A DNA stretch of 13,281 bases from an uncultured Alistipes sp. GTDB taxonomy: Bacteria > Bacteroidota > Bacteroidia > Bacteroidales > Rikenellaceae. The notes beneath the pieces were generated by a model. The model made no database searches and was not told the DNA's origin. It saw only the letters and a program-made list of their open reading frames with translations. The stretch lies in contig CALBKP010000106.1 of the NCBI GenBank assembly GCA_937895825.1, positions 1 to 13,281 of the forward strand, in the 5' to 3' direction. Positions 1-7,958 of this stretch are shown here, piece by piece; position 1 is the stretch's first letter, and every line of letters starts with the position of its first letter. The position numbers and the translations under genes were made by a program.

Positions 1-2146
1 CGTCCTGCAAACCGGTGAAGATTTCGTAGGGATAACCGTCGAGCAGACCAACGAAAGCCACCCACTTCTCCTTGTTGTTCTGGAAACGGACGATGTCACA
101 ATCGAGTACGGCGGGACGCACTTCGGTCACTGTAGGCGGTTTGCAGGGGAGCGGTTCGTCCTTCTTGTCGTTCTTGGTTGAGAGGAGCACACCGGCACGG
201 CTTCCGTCGCGATAGACGGTGCAGCCCTTACAGCCACTCTTCCATGCCTCCACATAGAGACGGTTCACCAATTCCTCGTCCACATCGGCGGGCAGGTTGA
301 TGGTTACACTGATTGAGTGGTCAACCCACTTCTGGATAGCACCCTGCATCTTAACTTTGGCAACCCAGTCGATATCGTTTGCCGTAGCCTTATAGTAGGG
401 CGATGCCTTGAGCCACTTGTCGAGTTCCTCCTCCGAGATAGACTGCAAACGCGCAATATCGTAACCATTGATCTCCAACCACTTTACAAACTGGTGGTGG
501 AACACGTAGTACTCGATGAACTTCTCACCAGTCTCGTCAACGAACGATGCCTGCTGATCCTTATCCGAGGGGTTAATCTTACGACGACGCTTATATACGG
601 GGCGGAACACAGGCTCAATACCTGATGTTGTCTGCGACATAAGCGATGTCGTTCCCGTGGGGGCGATAGTAAGCATAGCGATATTACGACGGCCATACTT
701 CTGCATCTCTTCACGAAGCTCGGGTGCAGCCTCCAAGATACGCTCAACCATAGGATTACCCTGCTCCTTCTCGAAGTCAAACACGCCAAATGCACCACGA
801 TCCTTAGCCATAGCTACCGATGCACGGTATGCCTCAACGGCGAGGGTCTTATGTACGTTTACGGCGAAGTCGATAGCCTCCTCCGAGCCATAGCGAAGAC
901 CAAGAGCAGCGAGCATATCACCCTCAGCAGTGATACCAAGACCTGTACGGCGACCCTTCAAGGCCATATCCTTAATCTTCTTCCAGAGCTCGAGCTCCAC
1001 GCGACGAACGTCGTCGTCCTCGGGATCCGAAGCGATCTTATTGATGATAAGCTCAACCTTCTCAAGCTCCAAGTCGATAATGTCGTCCATGAGGTGCATA
1101 GCCTTAGCCACGTGCGACTTGAACAGATCGAAGTTGAACGATGCCTCCTTAGTGAAGGGATTCTCTACATAGCTTAAGAGGTTCAAAGCCAAGAGACGGC
1201 AGCTATCGTAGGGGCACAAAGGAATCTCGCCACAAGGGTTAGTCGATACCGTGCGGAATCCCTCGTCAGCATAGCAGTCGGGCACACTCTCTCTGATGAT
1301 TGTATCCCAGAACAATACGCCTGGCTCAGCCGACTTCCAAGCGTTGTGGATAATCTTATCCCACAACTTCTTAGCCTCGATAGTCTGAACGACTGTAGGG
1401 TTCTCCGAGTTTACGGGGAACTGCTGACGGTATGACTCGCCCGCCAGAGCAGCACGCATAAACTCATCGTCGATCTTAATCGACACATTAGCACCCGTAA
1501 CCTTGCCAGTGTCAACCTTAGCGTCGATGAAACGCTCAGCATCGGGGTGCTTGATAAGAAGCGAGAGCATCAGCGCTCCACGGCGACCATCCTGTGCCAC
1601 CTCGCGTGTAGAGTTAGAGTAACGCTCCATGAAGGGTACAATACCCGTAGAGGTGAGTGCCGAGTTCAACACGGGACTACCCGTAGGACGGATGTGTGAG
1701 AGGTCGTGACCTACGCCACCACGACGCTTCATAAGCTGCACCTGCTCCTCGTCCATACGAAAGATACCACCATACGAGTCGGCGGGATTCTTATGGCCGA
1801 TAACAAAGCAGTTCGACAACGACGCCACCTGAAGGTTATTACCGATTCCGGTCATCGGGCCACCCTGGGGGATAACATAGCGGAAGTGGTCGAGAAGGTC
1901 AAAGATCTCCTCTTGGGTCAAAGCGTTGGGATAGTTACTTTCGATACGCGCAAGCTCCGCAGCAATACGATTGTGCATATCGCGAGGTGAGGTCTCGTAG
2001 ATGTTGCCGAACGAGTCCTTCAGAGCATACTTGCTCACCCAGACCTGAGCAGCGAGGTCGTCGCCAGCGAAGTACTCCTTCGAAGCGGCCACAGCATCCT
2101 CATACTTCACCGTCTTAAGTTGTTCATTATTAGGTTTCTGAGACAT
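1..2146 (-). CDS. nrdJ: Adenosylcobalamin-dependent (class II) ribonucleoside reductase, C-terminus cut by window edge
   Basis: Reduces ribonucleotides to deoxyribonucleotides in the cytoplasm using a thiyl radical generated from adenosylcobalamin, so it needs neither oxygen nor a separate activase. I translated 715 codons from the ATG at 2146; the frame stays open to the left edge. Visible class II hallmarks are SNCFV (Cys113, one of the redox pair), NPCGE (303-307, with the radical-site Cys305), a second redox Cys at 316 exactly 11 residues later, APTGTTS (495-501), and the segment WKSGCKGCTVYRDGSR (635-650) typical of NrdJ. Bacteroidetes homologues are, from memory, about 850 residues, so roughly 130 are missing, including the C-terminal Cys pair that takes electrons from thioredoxin. 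There is no clear Shine-Dalgarno sequence before the start, as is usual in this phylum. The gene is separated from the PAP2 gene upstream by a terminator and seems to be its own unit. The identification is firm. Confidence 0.95.
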   Translation of the reverse strand, partial: MSQKPNNEQLKTVKYEDAVAASKEYFAGDDLAAQVWVSKYALKDSFGNIYETSPRDMHNRIAAELARIESNYPNALTQEEIFDLLDHFRYVIPQGGPMTGIGNNLQVASLSNCFVIGHKNPADSYGGIFRMDEEQVQLMKRRGGVGHDLSHIRPTGSPVLNSALTSTGIVPFMERYSNSTREVAQDGRRGALMLSLLIKHPDAERFIDAKVDTGKVTGANVSIKIDDEFMRAALAGESYRQQFPVNSENPTVVQTIEAKKLWDKIIHNAWKSAEPGVLFWDTIIRESVPDCYADEGFRTVSTNPCGEIPLCPYDSCRLLALNLLSYVENPFTKEASFNFDLFKSHVAKAMHLMDDIIDLELEKVELIINKIASDPEDDDVRRVELELWKKIKDMALKGRRTGLGITAEGDMLAALGLRYGSEEAIDFAVNVHKTLAVEAYRASVAMAKDRGAFGVFDFEKEQGNPMVERILEAAPELREEMQKYGRRNIAMLTIAPTGTTSLMSQTTSGIEPVFRPVYKRRRKINPSDKDQQASFVDETGEKFIEYYVFHHQFVKWLEINGYDIARLQSISEEELDKWLKASPYYKATANDIDWVAKVKMQGAIQKWVDHSISVTINLPADVDEELVNRLYVEAWKSGCKGCTVYRDGSRAGVLLSTKNDKKDEPLPCKPPTVTEVRPAVLDCDIVRFQNNKEKWVAFVGLLDGYPYEIFTGLQD

Positions 2147-2191
2147 AAATATAGTATTTTATTATTGTTCATCAGTGCTTTGTATTGCCTC

Positions 2192-2242
2192 ACCGCACGC
2201 TTATCTATAGCTTATGGGGCGGTTTACGAGCATACAAAATTC
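2192..2242 (-). promoter_or_regulatory. Candidate nrdJ promoter and leader hairpin
   Basis: On the minus strand GAATTTTG at 2235-2242 matches the Bacteroidetes -7 consensus TAnnTTTG at all but its first base. No convincing TTG lies 19 bases upstream, so the promoter is tentative. The predicted leader of about 80 bases contains a stem ACCGC/GCGGT (2192-2196 with 2219-2223) closing a 22-base loop. I see no B12-box and no NrdR-box. The remainder of 2147-2307 is AT-rich with no recognisable element. Confidence 0.3.
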
Positions 2243-2307
2243 GTGATTTTTCATGGGATAAACTCCCTTATCATCTCTTAATTTTCGACACTTTATTCAC
2301 AAATAAC

Positions 2308-2344
2308 AAAAAGATGCGCCACACATGTCTGTAGCGCATCTTTT
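2308..2344 (-). terminator. Intrinsic terminator of the yrbG-SGNH-MBOAT-PAP2 unit
   Basis: A perfect 11-bp inverted repeat, AAAAGATGCGC (2309-2319) with GCGCATCTTTT (2334-2344), is extended inward after one mismatch by a 3-bp ACA/TGT stem. Read on the minus strand, the second arm ends in a run of T (2312-2308), as expected of a rho-independent terminator. The first arm overlaps the PAP2 stop codon at 2343-2345, so termination directly follows the last codon. Confidence 0.88.
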
Positions 2345-2936
2345 AATTTTTTCGTCCCAAATTAAGTTGGACAACCCGTCGAAATAGCCATATACCGACC
2401 ACGCCAGAGATGAGACCAACCATTGCGCCAAGCAGAATATCTTGAGGGAAGTGGCATGCGAGATATATGCGAGAGTAGCATACCAGCAGCGCCACCGCGG
2501 TTATCAGCCACGTAAACCATCTACGCCCCACGGCAACGGAGCAAAGGATGGCGATGGCAACGATCGTGGCCGTATGTCCCGACACCGTACCGAAGATATA
2601 ACCCGTGGAGTAGGTATTAGAATAAAATTCCAACCCCTCGGGTGTATGCATAGGTCGCAGACGTGCAGGGAACGAGGGCCAGAGGTCTGCCAAAGGTCCT
2701 TGATGTTTAAAGATACCCGCCGTAATGTCGGCCATGGCGATAGCCACCCCTAAGCCAACAACAAGAGCGAGGAGCCCTTGCCATGAGTAACGTCGCCATA
2801 CCATATATATAATAAGAAGGTACAACGGCAACCATACCTTCAGGCCCGAGGCGAGCACCATAGTCTGGTCAAGCCAATCGGGACCGTCGAAGTTCAAGGC
2901 CTCGAAAAGCGGCCAATCCCACGTTACGTTATTCAT
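2343..2936 (-). CDS. PAP2-superfamily membrane phosphatase
   Basis: An integral membrane phosphatase of 197 residues. The PAP2 signature is visible: RLRP (92-95) for motif 1, SGH (119-121) for motif 2, and SR-x5-H-x3-D (Ser155, Arg156, His162, Asp166) for motif 3; the two histidines are the expected nucleophile and its partner. About five hydrophobic segments surround the motifs, which places the active site at the periplasmic face. Family members dephosphorylate phosphatidic acid, undecaprenyl pyrophosphate or lipid A (LpxE/LpxF type), and the sequence alone does not settle which. The only Lys near motif 1, Lys77, lies 17 residues before Arg94, whereas the family pattern K-x6-RP needs 7. The gene is last in a four-gene unit, 18 bases after the MBOAT gene, and ends inside a terminator. 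An envelope lipid substrate is therefore likely but inferred. Confidence 0.9.
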   Translation of the reverse strand: MNNVTWDWPLFEALNFDGPDWLDQTMVLASGLKVWLPLYLLIIYMVWRRYSWQGLLALVVGLGVAIAMADITAGIFKHQGPLADLWPSFPARLRPMHTPEGLEFYSNTYSTGYIFGTVSGHTATIVAIAILCSVAVGRRWFTWLITAVALLVCYSRIYLACHFPQDILLGAMVGLISGVVGIWLFRRVVQLNLGRKN

Positions 2937-2954
2937 AATCCTACATATTTATAT

Positions 2955-4487
2955 TTAGAAGGCGGCGTACATAGGCAACCCCGTTGAGGCACCACTCTCG
3001 GCAGCAAGCATAGCGCCGCACTGCATGACAATCCATATAGTCACCATAACAAGTAACCATTGTCCCACAAAGCCGAGGCGCGTGACCACCCGTTGCACTC
3101 CGAGGTCAAAGTTCCTGGGTAACGCGTGCATCACATAGCCCACAACCATAAGCACCATAGCTACACTCGAACCCGATACAAGGGCATCCACCTCCGCAAA
3201 CGAGAAGTTTTCGACGATGCGGCCGAGTATAGCCTCCACAACGCCCATATCCTCTGCTGTGAAGAGCAACCATCCGAAGGCCACGAGGTTAAACGTGAAG
3301 GCCGTAGCGATCCATTGCCACACGGGCTTCATATCCTTACCCAAGGTCTTAGCCCCAGGTACAACCTTCAGCCACACCTTGTGCAACGCCAATGCTACGC
3401 CGTGAAGCAAACCCCACGCAATAAACGTAACGCCAACACCATGCCATAGACCTCCGAGGAACATTGTGATTATTAGGTTGATATATGTACGGAACACCCC
3501 CTTACGGTTACCACCAAGCGAGATATAAAGGTACTCCTTGAGCCACGTAGAGAGCGATATATGCCAACGTCGCCAGAACTCCGTGATTGTCGCCGATTTA
3601 TACGGAGCATCGAAGTTATCGGGCAAGCGGAAGCCCATCATAAGAGCCACGCCCACAGCTATATCCGAGTATCCCGAGAAGTCGCAATATATTTGCAACG
3701 TAAAGCCGTAGATGGCCATAAGAGCCACCAGACCTCCATCGCCCAACTCGCCATCGAACGCTGGAGCCACGAACAACACGCCGAGAGCCTTAGCTATAAC
3801 GGCATACTTCACAAGTCCGCCAACGATAAGCGTAACGGCTCGGCCGAAGTCCTCGCGCGACACTACATTATCGCGTGCCTCAATCTGAGGGATAAAGTCA
3901 CGCGCCTTGACCAACGGACCCAAAAACATCTTCGGGAAGAAGGATAACATAAAGAGGTAGTCGGTAAAACGTCGCAACGGGGCAATAACACCACGCGCAA
4001 TATCGACAACATAGGCGATAGACTGGAAGACAAAGAACGACACACCCGCAGGCACAACGACACTCTCCCAGTCGAGCGTACCCGAGCCATATAGGTCATT
4101 GATAACACCCACGAAGAAGTCCGTAGCCTTGAAATATGTGAGGATTGCCACATTTATAGTGACGCTGAGTGCTACCCATCCACCCGTACCGCGCCCACGC
4201 TCTCTGCGTCGTGCCACACGCCCACCAATAAGGTAGTCGCTAAGAGCCACGGCCAGCAGCAACAGCACGTATAAACCCGACAGCTTATAGTAGAAGTAGA
4301 GCGAGAAGAGTACGACATAGACATTTCTTAGGGTCACACGCCTACGCACAGCCAAGTACCCCACGCCAAAAATCAAGAAAGCAAAGAGAAAGAAGCCCGT
4401 GGTGAGCGTCAACGGCGAGGCGGGGTCGTACTCCAAGAGCGACACCACACGCTGCCATACATCGCTATCGAACTTCAAAAAATCCAT
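2955..4487 (-). CDS. MBOAT-family O-acyltransferase (AlgI/PatA/DltB type)
   Basis: A polytopic inner-membrane protein of 510 residues, matching the usual length of AlgI-like proteins. It carries the MBOAT core: FFPKMFLGPLVKARDF near 183-198, QIYCDFSGYSDIA near 265-277, FWRRWHISLSTWLKEYLY near 304-321 (His309), and GGLWHG (345-350) with the near-invariant catalytic His349. Roughly ten to twelve hydrophobic stretches are spread along its length. In this family the protein takes an acyl group, usually acetyl, from a cytoplasmic donor and delivers it across the membrane to an extracytoplasmic partner that modifies a polysaccharide, peptidoglycan or teichoic acid. The partner here is almost certainly the SGNH protein encoded two bases upstream. 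The start is fixed by a GGAGG seven bases before ATG at 4487. The acceptor polymer cannot be read from the window. Confidence 0.93.
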   Translation of the reverse strand: MDFLKFDSDVWQRVVSLLEYDPASPLTLTTGFFLFAFLIFGVGYLAVRRRVTLRNVYVVLFSLYFYYKLSGLYVLLLLAVALSDYLIGGRVARRRERGRGTGGWVALSVTINVAILTYFKATDFFVGVINDLYGSGTLDWESVVVPAGVSFFVFQSIAYVVDIARGVIAPLRRFTDYLFMLSFFPKMFLGPLVKARDFIPQIEARDNVVSREDFGRAVTLIVGGLVKYAVIAKALGVLFVAPAFDGELGDGGLVALMAIYGFTLQIYCDFSGYSDIAVGVALMMGFRLPDNFDAPYKSATITEFWRRWHISLSTWLKEYLYISLGGNRKGVFRTYINLIITMFLGGLWHGVGVTFIAWGLLHGVALALHKVWLKVVPGAKTLGKDMKPVWQWIATAFTFNLVAFGWLLFTAEDMGVVEAILGRIVENFSFAEVDALVSGSSVAMVLMVVGYVMHALPRNFDLGVQRVVTRLGFVGQWLLVMVTIWIVMQCGAMLAAESGASTGLPMYAAF

Positions 4488-4489
4488 AA

Positions 4490-6118
4490 TTACTCCTCCT
4501 CCACAATCTCGGCAACGACATCCGTATCCGCAACCGAGTCGAGCAATATGGCAGTTGCCTCAAGGTTTCTATTGATAAGCATCTGACGCTCCAGCTCTCT
4601 ACGACGATACTCCGCCTCGAGTCGCGCAGCCTCGGCCTCACGCACGGCAAGTTCCTCGCCCAATGACGCTCTCAGTGCCATAGCCAACGCCTCAGCAATA
4701 CGCTTACCACCGGCAAAGTTGATATGCGTGTAATCTTTCGCCGCCCAGCCGTTCGACACGAACTTAGGCATACCGCCATACTCGGCCATCGCCATTGACG
4801 TATTCCAGAATGCGACATGCGCACTATCTGCCGCAGCACGCTGGTAGGCAGTAAGGGCATCAACCGAGCCAATAGGCTCATACGTACCTGACTCCTCGTT
4901 CTTAATCCAACGGTCGCTAACGCCCAACACCAGGATAGCGGCATCTGGGAAGCAACGCTCGGCATAGGCAATCATATCGCGCAGCTGGTCGCGGTAGCGC
5001 GAGAAGGCACGCTGGCCAGGCTGCATGATATTCAATCCATACTGCAACACAACGAGGTCGTAGCCTAACATCTCGTCGATCTGACGATTTACCGCAGCAC
5101 CCGTACCAAAGATAGCGTGGCCATTATTGCTTCGCACCGAGAAGTTATCGACCGTAATACCACGACCACCCTCCAACGACGCGCCATAGCACAACACCTT
5201 GCCCTCGAGCACCTTAACGCGCAGTGCCTCGATAGGTGCCTCGACATATATCTCGCGTACGTGGTCATCACCCGCAATATCAAACTCACGAGTCAGCGAG
5301 TCGTTAACCTCGATAAGCACACAGCTCGTGTCGCGGCTATATAGCAACACACGGCTACGCGTACAACCTCCAAGCGTAGGAAACACGTCGGTAGACTCCC
5401 AGCGTGTTGTTGCACCACTGCCTCCCTCTGCTATATAGCCCGAGATAAAGAACTTATCGCTGAGGTGCGCGGGTGTGCTCTTAGGCTTCATCACGCTGTA
5501 TGCCGTCCAACCCGACGACGTACGCTTCACACTCTTGCGTAGCGTGGCAAAGGGTATGTCGCAAGCCACGAAGCCCACACCACGGCCACCGAGAAGTTCC
5601 TGGAGTTCATGGCGTAGATCTGACGTGAGGATGTCGCCCTCGACAAACGAGTCGCCCATAAAGGCGATACGTACATCCTCCATATTTGCCAACTTGCCGA
5701 TAAGTCGCTCATAACGCGAATGTTCGAGTGTATCGAAGTCCTCGATAGGTATTACGCTATAATCAGCGACAGGTAACACCTCCTCGCTACGAACGACACG
5801 GCGCTTAACCATTGGTTCCTCCTCAATAATCCACTCATAGCGCACCGGGATAGGCTCAGGGAGCGTATCTACATCCTCAATCTCCAAAACAGGGGCATTC
5901 ATAGCGGCCAACTCCTGCTCCAAGCGCTCGATGTCGGCTTCATACTCGATAACCTCATCGTCCGTGGCCATATCCGCACGAAGCTCCGAGAGGATATCTA
6001 CCCTCTCAAGATGCATCCCCCAAAGGTCAAAGGGTGGAACAAAGCCGAGAGCCATGACCCCTAAGACCACAGCCGCGGTAAACCAACCCATGCGAGGAGT
6101 ATAATCCCTGTTCTTCAT
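4490..6118 (-). CDS. Membrane-anchored SGNH/GDSL hydrolase-like protein, partner of MBOAT
   Basis: A 542-residue protein with one N-terminal membrane segment (about 11-30), facing the periplasm. SGNH blocks are complete: GDS (155-157, nucleophile Ser157) in MGDSFVEGDIL, a Gly near 333 for block II, GLN (361-363, Asn363) after DLVVLQY, and DYTH (462-465, Asp462 and His465). Between block I and block II lies a beta-rich stretch (about 220-330) ending in the segment VDNFSVRSNNG, which looks like a jelly-roll insertion such as that of PatB/Ape1 peptidoglycan O-acetylesterases. An acidic Glu-rich stalk (about 50-135) precedes the domain, and a charged Glu/Arg/Ala helix (about 486-516), probably a coiled coil, follows it. 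The expected role is transfer or removal of O-acyl groups on an envelope polymer, together with the MBOAT protein encoded next to it. It starts 31 bases after the exchanger gene; GGAG directly abuts the ATG. Family is secure; reaction direction and substrate are inferred. Confidence 0.88.
   Translation of the reverse strand: MKNRDYTPRMGWFTAAVVLGVMALGFVPPFDLWGMHLERVDILSELRADMATDDEVIEYEADIERLEQELAAMNAPVLEIEDVDTLPEPIPVRYEWIIEEEPMVKRRVVRSEEVLPVADYSVIPIEDFDTLEHSRYERLIGKLANMEDVRIAFMGDSFVEGDILTSDLRHELQELLGGRGVGFVACDIPFATLRKSVKRTSSGWTAYSVMKPKSTPAHLSDKFFISGYIAEGGSGATTRWESTDVFPTLGGCTRSRVLLYSRDTSCVLIEVNDSLTREFDIAGDDHVREIYVEAPIEALRVKVLEGKVLCYGASLEGGRGITVDNFSVRSNNGHAIFGTGAAVNRQIDEMLGYDLVVLQYGLNIMQPGQRAFSRYRDQLRDMIAYAERCFPDAAILVLGVSDRWIKNEESGTYEPIGSVDALTAYQRAAADSAHVAFWNTSMAMAEYGGMPKFVSNGWAAKDYTHINFAGGKRIAEALAMALRASLGEELAVREAEAARLEAEYRRRELERQMLINRNLEATAILLDSVADTDVVAEIVEEE
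4493..4501 (-). promoter_or_regulatory. Strong Shine-Dalgarno for the MBOAT gene inside the SGNH gene
   Basis: GAGGAGGAG on the minus strand encodes the last three glutamates of the SGNH protein and places GGAGG seven bases ahead of the MBOAT ATG. Stop and start are separated by only two bases (TAA TT ATG). This suggests translational coupling, so the two proteins would be made in a fixed ratio. Most other starts in the window lack such a site, which makes this one stand out. Confidence 0.7.
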
Positions 6119-6149
6119 CTCCGTATTGTCGAGTTAATCTTTCGATATT

Positions 6150-7091
6150 CTATATAAGTGTGTAGACATAAGCACCATAGCACAGAAGGAACAAGAGTCC
6201 CTCGATGCGGGTAATCTTATCACGGCCAATAACGAGTGCCGAGAGCATCACAACAAAGGCTGCTGCAACAGCTACATATATGTCAAACATCTGCACACCA
6301 CCCATCGTAAGCGGTGTTACCGTCGAACATGCTCCAAGGATCAGCAGGATGTTGGCGATATTCGAGCCAAGAACGTTACCAAGAGCCAGCGACGTGCTAC
6401 CCTTAAGAATCGACACGACGCTCGACGCAAGCTCCGGAAGCGACGTACCACCCGCAACAAGCGTGATGGCAATTACAGCCTCCGACACACCCCACTCGCG
6501 GGCGATGTTCGAGGCACTATCCACAAAGAGGCTACCACCATAGATCAAGCCTATAAGACCCAAGACAATCCATACTGGCACACGCCACATGGGCATTAAG
6601 GGTTTGTTTTCCTCCTTGGCCTTGTCCGCGCCACTCTCGGCCATAGCCTTACGATCCGAGCGTATCGTGAGCCAAATCATTACGACATAACCAATAAGCA
6701 GTATAATACCCTCCCAACGAGCAATATCGCGGTTGAGTGCCGTAACGCCAAGCAATGCCAACGTAGCAACAATACAGATGGGTATATCACGGCGAATATT
6801 GGTCTTGGTAAAGAGAATCGGTGCGAACAGGGCACACACTCCGAGTGTGGCGAAGATGTTAAAGACATTCGAGCCAACGACATTACCGATGGCCATATCT
6901 CCCTTACCGCCAAGGGCAGATACAAAGCTAACTACAAACTCGGGCATAGATGTACCAACAGCCACAACAGTAAGACCTACGATAAACTCTGGCACACGAA
7001 GACGCTTAGCCAAAGCCACCGAACCATCGGTAAGCAGCGAAGCTCCCATAATGATAAGCACAAGCGATCCGACAAGTATCAAATAGTTCAT
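6150..7091 (-). CDS. yrbG: Calcium/sodium antiporter, YrbG family (CaCA superfamily)
   Basis: An inner-membrane cation exchanger of 313 residues, the usual length for this family. It has the two inverted alpha repeats of the CaCA superfamily: GTSMPE (46-51) with GNVVGSN (69-75), and GGTSLPE (214-220) with GNVLGSN (238-244). The acidic residues Glu51 and Glu220 and the flanking Gly, Ser and Asn residues form the ion sites in characterised exchangers. About ten hydrophobic segments are present, with a hydrophilic loop near 145-170 between the two halves. The likely role is extrusion of Ca2+ against entering Na+. It is the first gene of a four-gene unit behind a near-consensus promoter, with a short leader of about 23 bases and an A-rich start region. 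Why it leads an envelope-modification unit is not evident; control of periplasmic divalent cations is one possibility. Confidence 0.94.
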   Translation of the reverse strand: MNYLILVGSLVLIIMGASLLTDGSVALAKRLRVPEFIVGLTVVAVGTSMPEFVVSFVSALGGKGDMAIGNVVGSNVFNIFATLGVCALFAPILFTKTNIRRDIPICIVATLALLGVTALNRDIARWEGIILLIGYVVMIWLTIRSDRKAMAESGADKAKEENKPLMPMWRVPVWIVLGLIGLIYGGSLFVDSASNIAREWGVSEAVIAITLVAGGTSLPELASSVVSILKGSTSLALGNVLGSNIANILLILGACSTVTPLTMGGVQMFDIYVAVAAAFVVMLSALVIGRDKITRIEGLLFLLCYGAYVYTLI

Positions 7092-7120
7092 ATCAAATAT
7101 CTTTTATGCGAATAATTGTG

Positions 7121-7150
7121 CAAAGTTATAAAACTATTCAAAATTGACAA
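7121..7150 (-). promoter_or_regulatory. Bacteroidetes-type promoter of the yrbG unit
   Basis: On the minus strand TTG (7148-7150) is followed by exactly 19 bases and then TAACTTTG (7121-7128), a perfect match to the -7 consensus TAnnTTTG. The expected start of transcription is near 7114, giving a leader of about 23 bases before the ATG at 7091. It sits within the 66 bases after the mqnD stop, where I see no terminator for the upstream unit. Confidence 0.85.
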
Positions 7151-7157
7151 GCGGGCT

Positions 7158-7958
7158 TTACAATTTATTGCCACGTAGAATAGTCCCGCCACATAGCTCC
7201 GCAACGGCTTGTCGACCCTCATTGCCAAGCGACAGCGAGAAATCATTGACAAACAACGCAATATGACTATCAATAACGCTATCTTCCAACTCCTGGGCAT
7301 GCTCCTTGATATAGCCGCGCGAAACCTCAGGATGCGCAAAGGCATACTCTATGCTTCGACGTAGTAACGCCTCGAAGTTTTGAGCGAACTCCTCACCACA
7401 GTCGCGTGCTACGACGATAGAGCCGAGCGGCAGGGGCAACCCCACGCGCGCCTCCCACTCAAGGCCCAAGTCAGCAACAAGCTCAAGGTTGCGCCTATGG
7501 TACACAAAGCGCCCCTCGTGGATAAGCACGCCACCGTCGTACTCACCTTGCTCAACAGCCTCGGCAATCTCCGAAAAGAGTCTTGGCGTACGTCGTCGTA
7601 TTTCGGGGAATAGTCTGCCAACAAGTGCATTAGCCGTCGTATGCTCACCAGGCACAGCGATATGCTCAAGAGGCGAGCACTCACCCTTGCGACGTATAAG
7701 TAGGGGGCCATTACCGCGCCCCAAGGCCGAGCCACTATCCAAAAGGCGATACCTCGCATCGATAGCTGGAAGTATCGCTGTGCTGCACTTCGTGACATCG
7801 TACCTACGATCCAACGCCGCAGCGTTAAGTTGCTCGATATCGAGGTAGTCAACCTCAATGTCGAAATCTCCCAAGTCGATACGGCCATTGACGATGGCAT
7901 CAAACATAAACGTATCGTTGGGGCATGGCGAAATCGCCAATCTCACTCTCCTACCCAT
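7158..7958 (-). CDS. mqnD: 1,4-dihydroxy-6-naphthoate synthase (futalosine menaquinone pathway)
   Basis: Converts cyclic dehypoxanthinyl futalosine to 1,4-dihydroxy-6-naphthoate, a precursor of menaquinone, in the cytoplasm. The protein has 266 residues with the periplasmic-binding-protein-like fold of MqnA/MqnD. Diagnostic features are ISPCPNDTFMFDA (9-21), KCSTAILP (57-64), SGSALGRGNGPLLI (75-88) and VLIHEGR (144-150), where His147 corresponds to the histidine proposed as the catalytic base in the Thermus enzyme. The start at 7958 overlaps the end of mqnB by 8 bases (ATGGGTAG), so the two are translationally linked. The neighbouring pathway enzyme makes MqnD rather than the paralogue MqnA the better reading, as does the SPCPNDT motif, which is typical of MqnD. 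Confidence 0.94.
   Translation of the reverse strand: MGRRVRLAISPCPNDTFMFDAIVNGRIDLGDFDIEVDYLDIEQLNAAALDRRYDVTKCSTAILPAIDARYRLLDSGSALGRGNGPLLIRRKGECSPLEHIAVPGEHTTANALVGRLFPEIRRRTPRLFSEIAEAVEQGEYDGGVLIHEGRFVYHRRNLELVADLGLEWEARVGLPLPLGSIVVARDCGEEFAQNFEALLRRSIEYAFAHPEVSRGYIKEHAQELEDSVIDSHIALFVNDFSLSLGNEGRQAVAELCGGTILRGNKL

Noticed and set aside
2147..2307. Cobalamin riboswitch upstream of nrdJ
   Set aside because: No B12-box consensus and too little structured sequence; only one short hairpin is visible.
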